A DNA stretch of 64,000 bases. It comes from Desulfonatronum thiodismutans. GTDB lineage: Bacteria; Desulfobacterota; Desulfovibrionia; Desulfovibrionales; Desulfonatronaceae. Numbering within the stretch: position 1 is the first letter of the stretch; the number at the start of each line of letters is the position of its first letter. Position numbers and translations under genes: made by a program. The stretch is taken from positions 124,001 through 188,000 of the forward strand of contig NZ_JPIK01000004.1 in assembly GCF_000717475.1 (NCBI RefSeq). The letters run 5' to 3'. The notes beneath the pieces are model-generated. The model saw only the letters and a list, made by a program, of their open reading frames with translations, was not told where the DNA came from and searched no databases. Below, piece by piece: positions 7,238 to 15,290 of the stretch.

Positions 7238-8800
7238 CTACCCCGACCCGGCCATCAGCAGCCCGATCCGCTTCATCCGCTCCTGGTCGTCCACCGGGAA
7301 GTCGTCCATGATCTTGCCCCGGAAGATCACGGCTATCCGGTCGGCCAGGGTCATGGCTTCGCGCAGGTCTCCGGTGACCAGAAGGATTCCGGCGTGGTCC
7401 CGGGCCTGAAGCAGTTGTTGCCAGACCTCTTCAGTGGAGGAGATGTCCAGCCCTTGGGTGGGTTGCTCGGCCACGATCAGCCGGGAAGCGCGGAAGAATT
7501 CCCGGGCCAGGACCAGCTTTTGAAGATTGCCGCCGGACAGCCGGCCGGCGAGCATGTCCGGGCGGCCCGGCTGGACGTTGAATTCCGCGACCTTCTCAAC
7601 CACGGTTTTCCGGGCCAGCTTACGGCGTAGCCAGGGGCCCCGGCAGAAGCCCTGGCGGGTGGTCAGCAAAAAATTTTCCGTCAGGGTCATTTCCCGACAC
7701 ACGGCCACTCCCAGGCGATCCTCGGGAATATAGCTCAGGGACTCCTTCCAGGCAGGGTTGGCGAAAAAGGACTTCCAGTCCGCGCCCAGAATCTCCACCC
7801 GCCCGGCTCCCGGCGGCCGCAGTCCAGCCACGGTTTCCACCAGTTCCTTCTGGCCGTTGCCGGCCACCCCCACCAGGGCCATGATCTCGCCTTGGCGGAC
7901 TACCAGGCTGACGTCGTCCAGGCGCGGGCCGGTGAGGTGTTCGACCCGCAGGACGGGTTCTCCGGGCGTGCAGCATGCTTTTTCGATGTCCAGGGACACC
8001 GTGCGCCCGATCATCCGATTGGCCAACTCTTCCTTAGACTGGATTTCCTTCGCGTCCCAGTGCCCCACCAGTTCGCCGCGGCGCAACACGGCCACCTCAT
8101 CGGCCACGGCAATGACCTCCTCCAGCTTGTGGCTGATGAAGATGATCGACTTGCCCTGCCTGGCCATGTTTTCCAGGGCCTCGAACAGGTGCGCGGCTTC
8201 CACAGGGGTCAGTACTGCCGTGGGTTCGTCGAAGATCAGCACCTGGCTTTGGCGGTACAGCAGTTTGAGAATCTCCACCAGCTGCCGCTCACCCATGGAC
8301 AGTTCCCAGATCCCGGCCCCTGGATCGATGGGCAGATTGAAGCGCCGGGCAAGCTCGCCCACTTCACGCTCCATGACTTTGGGGGAGATCCAGAACCGCC
8401 TCTCCTGGCCCAGGAGCACGTTCTCGGCCACGGTCATCCGGTTCACCAGCATGAAGTTCTGATAGACCATACCGATTCCCGCGGCGATGGAGTCCTTGGA
8501 CGAATCAAAGCGCATCTCTTCGCCGCGCAGAAATATCCGGCCTGCGTCCGGCTTGAGCCGTCCGGCAAGCATGCTCATCAAAGTGCTCTTCCCGGCCCCG
8601 TTTTCGCCCAGCAAGGCCAGAATCCGACCAGGCCGGATTTCGAAGCTGATGTCGTGGTTGGCCCGCACCGGGCCGAAGGACTTGGAAAGCCCTTCCAGAC
8701 GGATCAAGGGAACGTCGGATAGAGGACCGGTCGCCGTACCGGAGGACGGATCAAGCGCGACGTCGGAAAGTGCGCCAAGGGATGAGTCAACCTGGGTCAT
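7238..8800 (-). CDS. ABC transporter ATP-binding protein, BMP/nucleoside type (two ATPase domains)
   Basis: 520 residues with two fused nucleotide-binding domains, as in sugar and nucleoside importers (YufO/NupA type). Domain 1: Walker A GENGAGKST, signature LSMGERQ, Walker B VLIFDEPTAVL. Domain 2: a degenerate Walker A (GVAGNGQKE), signature LSGGNLQK, and Walker B with Gln-Pro (VAEQPTQGLD), which is typical of the second half in this family. About 30 extra residues precede the first domain. It is the last gene of the transporter operon, separated from the second permease by 159 bp that hold a palindromic repeat, whereas the ATPase usually precedes the permeases. Confidence 0.93.
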   Translation of the reverse strand: MTQVDSSLGALSDVALDPSSGTATGPLSDVPLIRLEGLSKSFGPVRANHDISFEIRPGRILALLGENGAGKSTLMSMLAGRLKPDAGRIFLRGEEMRFDSSKDSIAAGIGMVYQNFMLVNRMTVAENVLLGQERRFWISPKVMEREVGELARRFNLPIDPGAGIWELSMGERQLVEILKLLYRQSQVLIFDEPTAVLTPVEAAHLFEALENMARQGKSIIFISHKLEEVIAVADEVAVLRRGELVGHWDAKEIQSKEELANRMIGRTVSLDIEKACCTPGEPVLRVEHLTGPRLDDVSLVVRQGEIMALVGVAGNGQKELVETVAGLRPPGAGRVEILGADWKSFFANPAWKESLSYIPEDRLGVAVCREMTLTENFLLTTRQGFCRGPWLRRKLARKTVVEKVAEFNVQPGRPDMLAGRLSGGNLQKLVLAREFFRASRLIVAEQPTQGLDISSTEEVWQQLLQARDHAGILLVTGDLREAMTLADRIAVIFRGKIMDDFPVDDQERMKRIGLLMAGSG

Positions 8801-8832
8801 GCGCTAATCCTAGGATGAATAAGTCCTTATCC

Positions 8833-8961
8833 AGCAGTTCGTTCAAAAACCCCAAGTGCAAGGAGCAAAAAAAAAATCAAGGTCGAAGCGTATTTATTGA
8901 TACGTGAGAGCTTGTTTTTTTTGCAACGACGCGGCAATTGGGAATTTTTCAACGGACTGCT
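8833..8961. repeat. Palindromic dispersed element, copy A
   Basis: 129 bp bounded by near-complementary ends (AGCAGTTCGTTCAAAAA and TTTTTCAACGGACTGCT) with an inner hairpin around GAAGCGTAT / ATACGTGAG. It is related to 19531-19657 and, in part, to 13086-13147. On the minus strand its first bases (TAGCAG) supply the TAG stop of the permease gene. It sits inside the ABC transporter operon, so its hairpin and long T runs may reduce expression of the ATPase. Confidence 0.8.
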
Positions 8962-9880
8962 ACTCTTCAGGTTCCATGTTCACGCCCAAGGCCGCGGGCG
9001 CCTCGCCGCCGCGACCGGTCATGGTCGAGGCGATGAGCACCAGGATGGTCAGGGCGTAGGGAAGCATCATCAGGATCGAGGAGGGAATGTCCGTGCCCAT
9101 GGCCTGCAAGCGGAGCTGAAAGGCCATCACTCCGCCGAAGAGATAAGCCCCGAACACGGCTCGGCCCGGGCGCCAGAAGGAAAAGATGACCAGGGCCACG
9201 GCGATCCAGCCCCGGCCCGCGGTCAGGCCGTTGGTCCAGAGGTGGATGTAGGCCAGGGAGAGGTACGCTCCTCCAAGGCCCACCAGAAAGCCGCCCAGGG
9301 TCACTCCCAGCCAGCGCAGGCCGACCACGTTCAGCCCGGCCGTGGCCGCGGCCACGGGGTTCTCCCCCACGGAACGCAGGTGCAGGCCCAGTCGGGTATG
9401 CCGGAAAAAGGCCCAGATCAGCACCGGCAGGCCGAAGGACAGGTAGACCAGCACGTCATGGGAAAACAGGATCGGCCCCAGCACCGGAATGTCCGCCAGC
9501 ACGGGCAGGGAAAACTTCGAAAAACCAATCCCCTGGGTTCCCACCAACGGCGTGCCCAGGTAATTGGCCAAGCCCGCGCCGAAAATGGTCAGAGCCAGCC
9601 CGGAAACCACCTGGTTGCCCTGAAAGCCCAGGCAAACCAGGGCATGCACCGCGGCCAGCATCGAGGCGCAGACTCCGCCCATCAGGAATCCCAACCACGG
9701 GCTGCCCGTGACCAGGCTGATCCAAAACGCGGACAACGCCCCAACCATCATCATCCCTTCCACGCCCAGATTGAGCACCCCGGACCTCTCCGTAATCATC
9801 TCGCCCAGGGTGGCGTAAAGAATCGGGGTCCCGGACTGCACGGCAGCGGCCAGCAGCGGAATGAGCAGTTCAATGGGCAT
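8960..9880 (-). CDS. ABC transporter permease, nucleoside type (second)
   Basis: 306 residues, polytopic, similar to YufQ/NupC-type permeases: GALSAFWISLVTGSPWLG, GVEGMMMVGA near the start, RSVGENPVAAATAGLNV in the cytoplasmic coupling loop, and IAVALVIFSFWRPGRAVFG. It overlaps the first permease by 11 bp (9870-9880). Its stop codon is provided by the palindromic element that follows. Works with the other permease and the dual ATPase to import the ligand held by the BMP-family binding protein. Confidence 0.92.
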   Translation of the reverse strand: MPIELLIPLLAAAVQSGTPILYATLGEMITERSGVLNLGVEGMMMVGALSAFWISLVTGSPWLGFLMGGVCASMLAAVHALVCLGFQGNQVVSGLALTIFGAGLANYLGTPLVGTQGIGFSKFSLPVLADIPVLGPILFSHDVLVYLSFGLPVLIWAFFRHTRLGLHLRSVGENPVAAATAGLNVVGLRWLGVTLGGFLVGLGGAYLSLAYIHLWTNGLTAGRGWIAVALVIFSFWRPGRAVFGAYLFGGVMAFQLRLQAMGTDIPSSILMMLPYALTILVLIASTMTGRGGEAPAALGVNMEPEE

Positions 9881-10967
9881 GGCTCCCTCCCTTGCCGCCG
9901 GCCTCGCCGGGCAGGTTCAGCCACAACCGGTAATGGTGAAAGAACTGCCCGGCCAGCACGGTAAGCAGTACCAAGCCTTCCAAAATGTGACCAAAGGCCG
10001 CCGGAACCCTCAGCTCCAACTGCAAGACCTCCACGCCCACCCGCAGCCCGGCCAGCAGGAACGCAGCCAGAGCCATGGGCCAGATTTTCAGCCGGGCCAC
10101 CCAGGCCACCACGATGGCCGTGTACCCATATCCCACCAGGATGCTGGGCTGAAGGCGGTGGGCCACGGCCGAGGTCTCCACGAACCCGGCCCAGCCGGCC
10201 ATCATCCCGCAAATGCCCATGACCAGAAAAACCAGGAACCCGTAGGGCATGAAGGCGTAGCGGGCCGCGCGCAGGCTCTCGCCGCTGGCCCGGATTTCAT
10301 AGCCCAGCCGGGTCTTGTTCAGGAACAGCCAGGCCAGAACGCTGAGCACCACGCAGAGCACCAAGCCCCAGTGCAGCCGGGTTCCGCCGAGCATCCCAAT
10401 CTGGGCCGCGGACGGGTATTCCATGGTCATGGGAAAGTTTCGGCCCGCCGGGTCTTTCCAGGGCCCGTAGACCAGATAATTCAGGAAAAGAATCCCGATG
10501 TAGTTCAGCATCAGGGTGGAGATGATCTCGTTGACCCCCAGCCGGACCTTGGTAAAGGCCGGAATCAGGGCCCACAAGGCTCCGGCCGTTCCGGCGCAAA
10601 GCATCATCAACGGCAGCAGCACCGGGGCGGGTAGATGAGGGAAAGTCAGCACGGCCCAGGCCGCGCCAATGGCTCCCAGAGCAAACTGGCCCTCGGCCCC
10701 GATGTTCCAGATCTGCATCCGGAAGGTGAAGGAGACTCCCAGGGCGCACAGGTAAATGGGAATGGCCTTGCGCAGGGAATCCTCCAGGGACCAGACGCTG
10801 CCGAAGCCGCCTTCCCACAGCAGCCCCAGAGCCCGCAAAGGGGCCACGCCCTGCACGGCCAGGGCCGCGCAGGCCAGGGCCAGGGATAAGGCCAGGGCCG
10901 CGAAAAAAACAAGGACCGAACCCCATCCCAGGGGTTCGGTCCTTTTAACGACGCGAATCAGGCGCAT
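9870..10967 (-). CDS. ABC transporter permease, nucleoside type (first)
   Basis: About 365 residues from ATG 10967 (MRLIRVVKR), polytopic, YufP-like: NIGAEGQFALGAIG, GVNEIISTLMLNYIG, RASGESLRAARYAF, GYGYTAIVVAWVARL. The frame stays open to an upstream ATG at 11063, but family members begin near 10967; neither start has a good ribosome site, so the start is uncertain. A strong terminator-like hairpin (10901-10944) lies within its first codons and may make its expression depend on translation. Upstream is the binding-protein gene. Confidence 0.88.
   Translation of the reverse strand: MRLIRVVKRTEPLGWGSVLVFFAALALSLALACAALAVQGVAPLRALGLLWEGGFGSVWSLEDSLRKAIPIYLCALGVSFTFRMQIWNIGAEGQFALGAIGAAWAVLTFPHLPAPVLLPLMMLCAGTAGALWALIPAFTKVRLGVNEIISTLMLNYIGILFLNYLVYGPWKDPAGRNFPMTMEYPSAAQIGMLGGTRLHWGLVLCVVLSVLAWLFLNKTRLGYEIRASGESLRAARYAFMPYGFLVFLVMGICGMMAGWAGFVETSAVAHRLQPSILVGYGYTAIVVAWVARLKIWPMALAAFLLAGLRVGVEVLQLELRVPAAFGHILEGLVLLTVLAGQFFHHYRLWLNLPGEAGGKGGSHAH
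10901..10944 (-). terminator. Terminator-like hairpin inside the first codons of the permease gene
   Basis: On the minus strand a perfect 14-bp stem (AAGGACCGAACCCC with its complement, 6-base loop) is followed at once by GTTTTTTTC. This is a textbook intrinsic terminator, but it covers about codons 8 to 22 of the permease, between the binding-protein gene and the rest of the transporter. It could end most binding-protein transcripts while translation of the permease start would open the stem. Confidence 0.7.
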
Positions 10968-11070
10968 GCCGACAACCAGTACATGTGATGCTGTAGATGG
11001 CGATGCATGAGAGTCAGCCGCGTTGCCACATCGAAGTGAAGAAACCTTCTCCAAACAGTTCAACGAACTG

Positions 11071-12144
11071 TTATCGGGTGGACCCTACGACTCCCTGCAC
11101 GAACCAATCCATGGACAGCATTTCCTCGTCCGTGGCCCGGACGCCTTCGGCAATCCGGACCTCGCCCTGCTGGTCCAGCACCGGGCCGACAAAAACGTCC
11201 GTTGCCCCGGAGCGGATTTCTTCCTTCTTGGCCAGGACCTTGTCCTGAACGTCCTGGGGCACCATGGGACCGAAAGGCGCCAGGTCCACCAGGCCGCGAT
11301 CCAATCCCCACCAAATGGACTCGCTGGTCCAGGTTCCGTCCTGGACCTGCTGGACGATGGCCTTGTACACTTCGGCCCAGTTCCAGATCGGGGCGGTCAG
11401 GTGAGCCTTGGGCGCGAAAGCGCTCATGTCCGTGTTGTAACCCACGGAGTAAACACCCCGTTCTTCCGCCGCAACCTGAGGACCGGGAGAATCCTGGTGC
11501 ATGGCGATTACATCCGCGCCCACGTCTAAAAGACTGTTGGCCGCCTCTTTTTCCAAAGCCGGATCATACCAGGTGGAGCTCCAGACCACGCGCACCTGAA
11601 CGTCCGGGTTCACGGCCTGAGCACCCAGGGTGAAGGCGTTGATTCCACGAATGACCTCGGGAATGGGGAACGCGGCCACGTAGCCCAGGATGTTGGACTC
11701 GGTCATGGCCCCGGCCACCATGCCGGCGAGATAACGCGGCTGATACATCCGCCCGAAGTAGGTGCCCACGTTCTCGGCCTGCTTGTATCCGGAACAGTGC
11801 ATGAACACCACTTCCGGATGCTGGGCCGCGACCTTGAGCACGGAATCCATGAACCCGAAGCTGGTGGCGAAAATCAGGTTGTGCCCGCGTCGGGCCATTT
11901 GCGTCAGCACCCGCTCCGAATCCGGACCCTCGGACACGGACTCCACAAACGTCGTCTCCACGCCGTCCAGGGCCTCGATGGCCTTCCGGCCGTCGTCATG
12001 GGCCTTGGACCAGCCCGCGTCGCCCACCGGCGAAACATAGATGAATCCAGCCTTGATCTCCTTGGCCGCCGCGACGCCGGACCCCATCAGCAGGGCCAGG
12101 GCCACCAAAACCGCCGTCATAATCCCAATCACGCCTCGCTTCAT
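11071..12144 (-). CDS. BMP-family ABC transporter substrate-binding protein
   Basis: 357 residues with a Sec signal peptide (MKRGVIGIMTAVLVAL ... GVAAA at about 26). The mature part has the BMP/Med family features: AGFIYVSPVGDAGWSKAHDDG, ATSFGFMDSVLKVAAQHPEV, GYVAAFPIPEVIRGINAFTLG and VGADVIAMHQDSPG. Members bind purine nucleosides or related ligands in the periplasm. The neighbouring gpt gene supports a purine-type ligand here, though this is inference. First gene of the transporter operon, followed by two permeases and a dual ATPase. Confidence 0.92.
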   Translation of the reverse strand: MKRGVIGIMTAVLVALALLMGSGVAAAKEIKAGFIYVSPVGDAGWSKAHDDGRKAIEALDGVETTFVESVSEGPDSERVLTQMARRGHNLIFATSFGFMDSVLKVAAQHPEVVFMHCSGYKQAENVGTYFGRMYQPRYLAGMVAGAMTESNILGYVAAFPIPEVIRGINAFTLGAQAVNPDVQVRVVWSSTWYDPALEKEAANSLLDVGADVIAMHQDSPGPQVAAEERGVYSVGYNTDMSAFAPKAHLTAPIWNWAEVYKAIVQQVQDGTWTSESIWWGLDRGLVDLAPFGPMVPQDVQDKVLAKKEEIRSGATDVFVGPVLDQQGEVRIAEGVRATDEEMLSMDWFVQGVVGSTR

Positions 12145-12229
12145 ACTCGCATCCTCCAGACTTCAGGTTAAGGTTTTATGAGGGTTATCATGATTTCAAT
12201 GATCGCCCAACTGTCCGCATTCATTCGGA

Positions 12230-12721
12230 TCATTTCCCCTTCTGATCCGCCAGGGGCTCCACGAACCGGGCTTCGGAATCCCAGGGAAAGAGTATCCAGG
12301 TATCCTGGCTGACCTCGGTGATGAAGGTGTCCACCATGGGCCGCCCGGCCGGCTTGGCGTAAACCGTTGCAAAATGGGCCTCGGGCAGCATCTCCCGAAC
12401 GATCTTGGCCGTCCGCCCGGTGTCCACCAGATCGTCGATGATCAGGGTCTTGGCCGCCACGTCCTGAGCCAGGGGCTGGAAACGCTTCAGCACGGAGCAC
12501 TGGCCCTGGTCCTGCCACGCGTAGCTGGAAACACAGACCGTATCGATGACCCGGATCTCCAGTTCCCTGGCAATGACCGCCGCCGGCACGAGCCCGCCAC
12601 GGGTGATGGCCACGACGCCTTGCCACGGTCCCAGATCCAGCAGCCTCCAGGCCAGGGCCTTGGAGTCACGATGCAGTTGATCCCAGGAAATCGGATAGAG
12701 TTTGTTGTACCGGTCTTTCAT
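12230..12721 (-). CDS. gpt: Xanthine-guanine phosphoribosyltransferase
   Basis: 163 residues. It converts xanthine, guanine or hypoxanthine with PRPP to the nucleotide. It aligns along its length with enterobacterial Gpt: [31 protein letters not shown], the PRPP-binding motif [29 protein letters not shown] and [10 protein letters not shown]. It lies 85 bp upstream of the BMP-family binding protein on the same strand, so import and salvage of purines are probably coupled. About 10 extra residues occur at each end relative to the E. coli enzyme. Confidence 0.95.
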   Translation of the reverse strand: MKDRYNKLYPISWDQLHRDSKALAWRLLDLGPWQGVVAITRGGLVPAAVIARELEIRVIDTVCVSSYAWQDQGQCSVLKRFQPLAQDVAAKTLIIDDLVDTGRTAKIVREMLPEAHFATVYAKPAGRPMVDTFITEVSQDTWILFPWDSEARFVEPLADQKGK

Positions 12722-12777
12722 GATGAAGGGGGTTGGAGGTTCAGGTGTTCAATAAAAAACTTCCTCAGCGTCGATGA

Positions 12778-13068
12778 TCACCCTTTCGGTCCGTCTCTTG
12801 GGTCATCCAGCCGTCTGATTTCACAATCATATTCCCGTCGAGCCTGGAATTCCCGATGTACGCTCGGACCGCCTTTTCCCGCGCCCATTTTGTAGCACAT
12901 CCACTTCCACCGAATCCACATGACCAGACCGGCGGTGACCACGAAGGCGATGAACACCATGAAAAAAACCGCGCCGAGAAACACACCCAACACGGCTAAG
13001 GGCAGCAATAGTATCCAACCCCACCAGGGAAAACGGGGCGACAGAAAGACGATGCGGCGATGATGCAT
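12778..13068 (-). CDS. Small membrane protein, unrecognised
   Basis: 96 residues. Two adjoining hydrophobic segments at about 15-55 (WWGWILLLPLAVLGVFLG and FFMVFIAFVVTAGLVMW) are followed by a strongly basic, charged tail (RREYDCEIRRLDD), which should face the cytoplasm. No family recognised. It lies between gpt and a partial palindromic repeat, with the PilZ gene upstream on the same strand. Confidence 0.5.
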   Translation of the reverse strand: MHHRRIVFLSPRFPWWGWILLLPLAVLGVFLGAVFFMVFIAFVVTAGLVMWIRWKWMCYKMGAGKGGPSVHREFQARREYDCEIRRLDDPRDGPKG

Positions 13069-13085
13069 GGATGGATGGGGGATGA

Positions 13086-13147
13086 TTAGATAGGTGAGAG
13101 TTTGAACATTTTGCGGCGACGCGGAAAACGGGAGTTTTTAAGTGCTA
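13086..13147. repeat. Palindromic dispersed element, partial copy C
   Basis: This carries only the right half of the element seen at 8833-8961 and 19531-19657: GTGAGAGTTTGAACATTTTG, then GCGGCGACGCG and a degraded end. As in the other copies, the end coincides with CTA, the reverse of the TAG stop of the preceding minus-strand gene (here the PilZ gene). Confidence 0.6.
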
Positions 13148-13510
13148 AAATTTGCTCCACTCGGGACCGACCGGGATTTCAAGGTGCTCTTGCAAGCGGT
13201 CGATTTCCGGCTGCTCCAATGCCAGGGGCTCAGTGAACTCAACGCCCCAACACGAACCATCCCGACGAACGATCCGTCCGTCGACGCCCTGAAGCGCGAA
13301 CCGCAAGTACTCCGGAACAGCCAGAAATTCGATCCGTTCGCCCACGGATGCCAATTCGTGTCGCCCTTCATTCTGGGAAAGATCCACCAGTACACCGACC
13401 CGGCTGATATCGTAAACAATAGCCATGACCCGTCGCCCATCAGTCATGCGCAGAACGCTGAAATCCGGCTCCACGTCCACTCGAGGCGAGCTACGATGTT
13501 CCTGGTCCAT
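13145..13510 (-). CDS. PilZ-domain protein (c-di-GMP receptor candidate)
   Basis: 121 residues. It begins with the basic motif EHRSSPRV and continues with VYDISRVGVLVDLSQ, matching the RxxxR ... DxSxxG arrangement by which PilZ domains bind cyclic di-GMP (RSSPR-type motif plus D-I-S-x-x-G). A later segment (GVDGRIVRRDGSCWGVEF) fits the PilZ barrel. Single domain, cytoplasmic. The window also encodes an HD-GYP phosphodiesterase and a c-di-GMP riboswitch candidate, so the signal is probably used in this cell. Confidence 0.8.
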   Translation of the reverse strand: MDQEHRSSPRVDVEPDFSVLRMTDGRRVMAIVYDISRVGVLVDLSQNEGRHELASVGERIEFLAVPEYLRFALQGVDGRIVRRDGSCWGVEFTEPLALEQPEIDRLQEHLEIPVGPEWSKF

Positions 13511-13734
13511 GACCTTTCACTATCCGTCTTGCAACCTCTCACTCCCACATTCACCCTGACGATTTCTCGTAACCGGATCAGGATCGAAAGGCAATGCCGA
13601 GTCCCACTGGCCGCGGGGCGATTATGTTCTCTCAAACCATTTAAAAAAAAGTGTGTCTGGTTTAGCCTGCTTGGGACGGATCGACGGTCTGACTGAACCA
13701 GGCAGGGTTCATCTCCAGGTTTGAATGAAGCAGT

Positions 13735-13788
13735 TGTCAAACAGCATCGAAAAATGACCCACCATCGGCGTCCAATTTTGACCCCCTC
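13735..13788. mobile_element. Possible insertion-sequence end remnant
   Basis: On the minus strand there are two tandem units that each start with GGGTCA (GGGTCAAAATTGGACGCC and GGGTCATTTTTCGATGC), the style of multiple terminal repeats in IS21-like elements. No transposase gene is present. The surrounding 13511-14040 shows no gene I can support. Confidence 0.35.
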
Positions 13789-14040
13789 CGGGCGTGTCTG
13801 TAAGCATCCTGCCAGATGGCTGTGCGATGGTCGCATTAGCTTTACTGGGCGGATGTCCTTTGCCTCAGTGACAAGCCAGGTGGCCCCAGACGAGCAGAGC
13901 GCCCACCTGAACGTGCAAACCTCCTGGCAGGATCATCGCCACTGAATCGCTGCGTGGATCTCCGTGCTCAAGGCGGGTCGAGTATTGCTTAGACTTGACC
14001 GACGCTTGACCGGCCCGGCCTCCTTATGAAAGAGTTGACC

Positions 14041-14412
14041 ATGCCCTGGTCGGTCATATTCTGTGAAGAGTTCGTTAAAGACTTCGAGGCTATGCCGGAA
14101 GGTTTACGGGAATCAATCGCCGCCCACACGAAGTTTCTTCGAGAGCTTGGGCCAGTTGTCGGGCGGCCCCTGGTGGATACGCTCAAGGGCTCAACCTTCC
14201 CGAACATGAAGGAGCTGCGTTTCGATTGGGAAAGTGGAGTTTGGCGAATTGCCTTTGCTTTCGATCCGCAACGCAAGGCCGTTCTGCTGGTAGGAGCCGA
14301 CAAGCGCGGGGTGAACCAGAAGCGTTTTTACAAAGACCTCATCCAAGTGGCAGATCAGCGTTACCAGAAACACTTGGTCAAATTGGAGGGCGACCATGTC
14401 AAGGACCCTTGA
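14041..14412 (+). CDS. RelE/HigB-like toxin (Gp49 family)
   Basis: 123 residues from ATG 14041 (MPWSVIFC), or 128 from ATG 14026; family members start near MPW. Features: DEF-like start CEEFVKDFEAMPEGLRE, then LRELGPVVGRPLVDTLKGS, NMKELRFDWESGVWRIAFAFDP and VLLVGADKRGVNQKRFY. This is the phage-Gp49/HigB type of ribosome-dependent mRNA nuclease. The antitoxin gene overlaps its end by 17 bp but appears truncated. Without a working antitoxin the toxin may be inactive or controlled by another antitoxin. Confidence 0.85.
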   Translation: MPWSVIFCEEFVKDFEAMPEGLRESIAAHTKFLRELGPVVGRPLVDTLKGSTFPNMKELRFDWESGVWRIAFAFDPQRKAVLLVGADKRGVNQKRFYKDLIQVADQRYQKHLVKLEGDHVKDP

Positions 14413-14587
14413 AGAAATTTTAGAGGAATTTTCCCCCGAAGCGCGGAAAAGGATTGAAGCTCACGCCGCGAAACTCATAGCCGAGGAACGCGCACGGCAG
14501 GAGCGACGTGCGCGACATGCACGGTCGAAGGCCGCAACCGGCCCTGTTCACTCCAGCACATTGCCCCAGACTCCCGCACACGGGTAG
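14396..14587 (+). pseudogene. Truncated HigA/XRE-type antitoxin
   Basis: 63 residues. The first ~40 match the start of HigA-type antitoxins (SRTLEEILEEFSPEARKRIE followed by AHAAKLIAEE). The helix-turn-helix domain that normally follows is missing: the frame runs into unrelated Arg/Ala-rich residues and stops after PQTPAHG. I find no HTH in the other frames just downstream, so the loss looks like a deletion rather than a single frameshift. Confidence 0.75.
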
Positions 14588-14633
14588 CAGACACATCACC
14601 TCACTGATTCATGGCTTGGAGCCATGGACAGAT

Positions 14634-14671
14634 AAGCCCCTCGATCCTTGGCAGGCGCGAGGGGCTTTTTT
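14634..14671 (+). terminator. Rho-independent terminator after the toxin-antitoxin genes
   Basis: Stem AAGCCCCTCG (14634-14643) with CGAGGGGCTT (14658-14667), followed by a T run. The rest of 14588-14936 shows no gene. Confidence 0.8.
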
Positions 14672-14936
14672 GCGCCCTCATAGTTGCCCGAGAAGCCATG
14701 GCTTCCCGGCAGGGTCATCGATTTATGGTTGTCGTCGCGTGAAAAATCCTGCCCTGCCTCTGAACCGCGGACGGTGTGATCCCCAAACGATGTTTGTCCG
14801 TGTACAGGGTCGGATTCCACAAGCGGCATTTTTCTGTTGAAAAGGCATGGCATCACAGGGTGGGCAAAAAACTCTTGGCGTGGCTGACCAAGGCTTATTA
14901 AAATTCATTAGGGTAGCAATAGGGTAGCAAAACAAA

Positions 14937-14969
14937 AAGGGGTTGCCGACATAATGTCCGCAACCCCTT
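14937..14969 (-). terminator. Hairpin terminator downstream of tRNA-Pro
   Basis: Arms AAGGGGTTGC (14937-14946) and GCAACCCCTT (14960-14969), with a further pairing GACAT/ATGTC inside. On the minus strand it is followed by TTTTGTTTTG. T-rich sequence on the other side could let it act in both directions. Confidence 0.75.
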
Positions 14970-14977
14970 GATTTTTC

Positions 14978-15054
14978 TGGTCGGGATGAGAGGATTCGAA
15001 CCTCCGGCCTCAGCGTCCCGAACGCTGCGCTCTACCAAGCTGAGCCACATCCCG
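14978..15054 (-). tRNA. tRNA-Pro (anticodon CGG)
   Basis: 77 nt with CCA encoded (14978-14980). Acceptor stem CGGGATG/CATCCCG, anticodon stem CAGCG/CGCTG with loop TTCGGGA, and T-arm loop GGTTCGAATC. The anticodon CGG reads CCG. Confidence 0.97.
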
Positions 15055-15290
15055 TAAAAGAGGCATTCATACCCATTTTTCGACGGAATGCAAGGGGTAT
15101 CTTTTCGTCTGATCTTTTCAGCGTTTCCGTTTCTAATGTCGGGTGGATCTAGAGGTACACATGCAAGCCGTAACACGGCTTTTTCCCCCTTGACCTTGTC
15201 TTGCTCCATCAGGCAAAGTGCCGTGCATGCACTGAATATATCCGTTAATCACCGCCCAAGGCGGTCAGCCAAGCATGATTGAGGATACCT

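Noticed and set aside
12145..12229. Purine riboswitch in the leader of the BMP-type transporter
   Set aside because: The expected conserved loop sequences of the purine aptamer are absent, and the 85-bp gap is short.
14881..14935. Phage or island attachment site at the tRNA-Pro 3' side (TAGGGTAGCA repeated)
   Set aside because: Two short GGGTAGCAA repeats occur, but no integrase gene and no duplicated tRNA end were found in the window.
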